From SIG603 sp964370635 (GTDB lineage: Bacteria; Bacillota; Clostridia; Oscillospirales; Acutalibacteraceae), in NCBI GenBank assembly GCA_964370635.1, contig CAYJJU010000003.1, forward strand, positions 85,834 to 149,833: a stretch of DNA of 64,000 nt. The letters are read 5' to 3'. The notes beneath the pieces were generated by a model. That model was not told where the DNA came from. It saw nothing but the letters and a program-made list of their open reading frames with translations, and did no database searches. Made by a program: the position numbers and the translations under genes. Positions 62,587-64,000 of this stretch are shown here, one piece after another. Position 1 is the stretch's first letter, and each line of letters opens with the position of its first letter.

Positions 62587-63297
62587 AGAGCAAAATCTGT
62601 GCTCGCCAATTACCGTAATGACAGGCCGTGAAAAAATCCACTCGCTTGTCGCCTTGTCAGGGTTATAATAGTATATAGCTCCACCCGATGGGTCAGAGCC
62701 GTTTATCGCTTCCCGCGCGGCGGTGTAGGCCGAGTCGGCAACCGCTGCGTTTATCCCTCCGTCATAAAGGCAGGAAAATGCGTTGGGTTCATAAATAACA
62801 CCGGACATGGTGTTTGGAAAACTTGGATGGTTAATCCTGTTCATGATAACAGCGCCCACCGCAACTTGCCCCTCATAGGGCTCGCCCCTTGCCTCGGCGG
62901 AAATTATTTTGGCCAAAAGCTCGACCTCCGATTTTGAAAAAGCACCATACCCTTCGTCGGAAACATCGCTGCCACTGCTTCCCGATGAAGTGGTGGTAAG
63001 TCCTAAGGCCTTTAAAGTTGCATCTCCGGCAATTCCGTCGGCGGTAAGTCCCTGCGATTTTTGAAAGTTTATCACCGCAGAGCGAGTGTTAGAACCAAAC
63101 ACACCGTCGGCTTCATCGGATAAAAAGCCAAGCTCTATAAGTTTTGTTTGAATATTTCTGACCTCATCCCCTTGAGAGCCAATTTTTGAAAGCGCAAAAA
63201 CCTGTGAATAAAAGGACACCAGCCCTATAATTATAATGTTAACAAGTACCACGATTAAAATTCGCCATATATAATGTAATTTACTTTTCATAAACAT
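62584..63297 (-). CDS. sleB: SleB-type spore cortex-lytic enzyme
   Basis: A 237-residue lytic transglycosylase for germination. An N-terminal helix (~10-35) serves as signal/anchor, a peptidoglycan-binding domain follows (~40-97: GDEVRNIQTKLIELGFL, GSNTRSAVINFQ), then a Ser/Gly linker and a Hydrolase_2 catalytic domain (~122-237) with catalytic Glu in IISAEARGEPYEGQVAVGAVIMNR and YYNPDKATSEWIFSRPV. Presence implies a spore former. AAAGGAG lies rather far (14 bases) from the ATG. No ypeB follows on this strand within the window. Confidence 0.93.
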   Translation of the reverse strand: MFMKSKLHYIWRILIVVLVNIIIIGLVSFYSQVFALSKIGSQGDEVRNIQTKLIELGFLSDEADGVFGSNTRSAVINFQKSQGLTADGIAGDATLKALGLTTTSSGSSGSDVSDEGYGAFSKSEVELLAKIISAEARGEPYEGQVAVGAVIMNRINHPSFPNTMSGVIYEPNAFSCLYDGGINAAVADSAYTAAREAINGSDPSGGAIYYYNPDKATSEWIFSRPVITVIGEHRFCS

Positions 63298-63526
63298 AAA
63301 TTAAAAAACAACTCCTTTCTTATTAAATTTATTTTATACAAGTTATATATATGTTTATAAGTGGAAAAAATAGTTAATAATTTAGAATGACCATAGGGGC
63401 GACGTTTTTGAAGGGCAAAAAGGGGTGAAATACTTCCAAAAAAGAAAGGTTGTGGTGTATAAGATGACAGAACAACACGAGATATAGTGGAAAGGGTAGA
63501 AAAGGCAAAAAAAGCTAAAAAAGGTG

Positions 63527-63555
63527 TTGCAATTTGTGGGAAAGTCATGTATACT
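63527..63555 (+). promoter_or_regulatory. rRNA operon promoter P1
   Basis: TTGCAA (63527-63532), 17 bp, TATACT (63550-63555). The region 63298-63526 holds no gene I can support. Confidence 0.7.
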
Positions 63556-63678
63556 AAGATTCCGCTGAGAGGTGAGGGACGCGAAACGACGGACGGTACG
63601 GGAGTATGGCAGAGAAGTTTAGTAGCGAACTGGAAAGCGACGCTGAAAAAACTTTTTAAAAAAAGTTTAAAAAAAGTG

Positions 63679-63707
63679 TTGACAAACTTAAAGCGATGTG
63701 ATATTAT
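63679..63707 (+). promoter_or_regulatory. rRNA operon promoter P2
   Basis: Consensus TTGACA (63679-63684), 17 bp, TATTAT (63702-63707), about 250 bases before 16S. Two tandem promoters are usual for rRNA operons. Confidence 0.85.
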
Positions 63708-63714
63708 AGTCTAG

Positions 63715-63960
63715 CGCTCTTGAGGGAGCGGCAAGCGAAAACCGAGTGGTTTTCAAAAAGGACCTTGAAAATTAAACAACGAGAAAGACAAATAGGACCC
63801 GTAATTTACTTTGAGATATTCTCAAATAATTACAGATTTTTAAGTAAATCGACAACATAAAGGAAACAGACCTTTTTAAAAACTGTGGACAAAGTCAGAA
63901 TGACGAAATGAGCATTTGAGCTTTTTTAAAAGATTTTAAATCGAAAGATTTAATATACAA
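63715..63960 (+). other. rRNA operon leader with small hairpins
   Basis: Contains GAAAACC-gagt-GGTTTTC (63737-63754), the CTTGAAAATTAAACAACGAG stretch typical of Clostridial pre-16S leaders (antitermination/processing region), and AT-rich DNA that should pair with the 16S trailer for RNase III cleavage. Confidence 0.6.
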
Positions 63961-64000
63961 TTTTTTAGAGAGTTTGATCCTGGCTCAGGACGAACGCTGG
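63961..64000 (+). rRNA. 16S ribosomal RNA, 5' end (continues beyond window)
   Basis: Universal 16S start: AGAGTTTGATCCTGGCTCAG at 63967-63986, followed by GACGAACGCTGG. The mature 5' end is estimated at ~63961. Only ~40 bases are inside the window. Confidence 0.97.

Noticed and set aside
63487..63714. 75-codon frame ahead of the rRNA operon
   Set aside because: It overlaps both rRNA promoters and shows Lys-rich random composition.

Overview
The window looks like chromosomal DNA of a low-GC, anaerobic, spore-forming Firmicute of the class Clostridia. The signs are AT-rich intergenic DNA, strong purine-rich ribosome binding sites, GTG/TTG starts, a T-box leader, a type III glutamine synthetase, many iron-sulfur proteins, a SleB-type cortex-lytic enzyme, YesM/YesN two-component systems and the 5' end of a 16S rRNA gene (clostridial-type sequence) at the right edge. 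I see no phage, transposase, CRISPR array or plasmid functions. Species cannot be named from sequence alone.

Layout. 1-7.7 kb: the end of an oligopeptide-type ABC transporter (ATPase C-terminus, large binding lipoprotein), a GH65-family glycosidase and a YesM/YesN pair, read as an oligosaccharide uptake locus. 7.7-15.2 kb (minus strand): an OmpR-type regulator and kinase followed by a five-gene operon (lipoprotein, two ABC-2-like permeases, ATPase, membrane-anchored CARDB-like surface protein). The promoter regions of both the regulator and the operon carry the same TTACA-N6-TTACA direct repeat. 15.2-22.5 kb: a MalEFG-type sugar transporter (minus) with an unusual ~145-residue insertion in MalG, divergent from a second YesN/YesM pair. 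22.5-26.4 kb: ferredoxin-like protein/Crp-Fnr regulator, and aldo-keto reductase plus SDR/HxlR, each with a divergent regulator. 26.4-30.5 kb: a lone solute-binding lipoprotein with a Cache-GGDEF-EAL protein downstream, then initiator tRNA-Met.

30.7-38.5 kb (plus): a FlaA1/CapD-type nucleotide-sugar dehydratase, a small membrane protein, hflX and potABCD for polyamine uptake. 38.6-44.2 kb: a sugar isomerase-like protein, enolase, a serine beta-lactamase-like hydrolase and an esterase lipoprotein; two copies of a ~100-bp repeat lie behind genes here. 44.3-46.1 kb: a T-box leader and a stand-alone TrpB2-type tryptophan synthase beta chain. 46.1-48.1 kb: a GC-richer, possibly acquired surface protein gene bordered by intergenic palindromes. 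48.1-53.6 kb: glutamine synthetase III, a glycerophosphodiesterase and a polar amino-acid ABC transporter.

53.8-58.5 kb: a GldA/GldF/GldG-like ABC system with a DUF4340-like protein. 59-63.3 kb: a pyridoxamine-oxidase-like flavoprotein, a lone RND exporter and sleB. From 63.5 kb: tandem rRNA promoters, the leader and the first ~40 bases of 16S rRNA. The main themes are carbohydrate, peptide and polyamine uptake through many binding lipoproteins, and sensing by two-component and c-di-GMP proteins. The most promising uncharacterised parts are the two-component/ABC/lipoprotein cluster with its shared operator, the binding protein paired with a c-di-GMP phosphodiesterase, and the MalG with an inserted domain.
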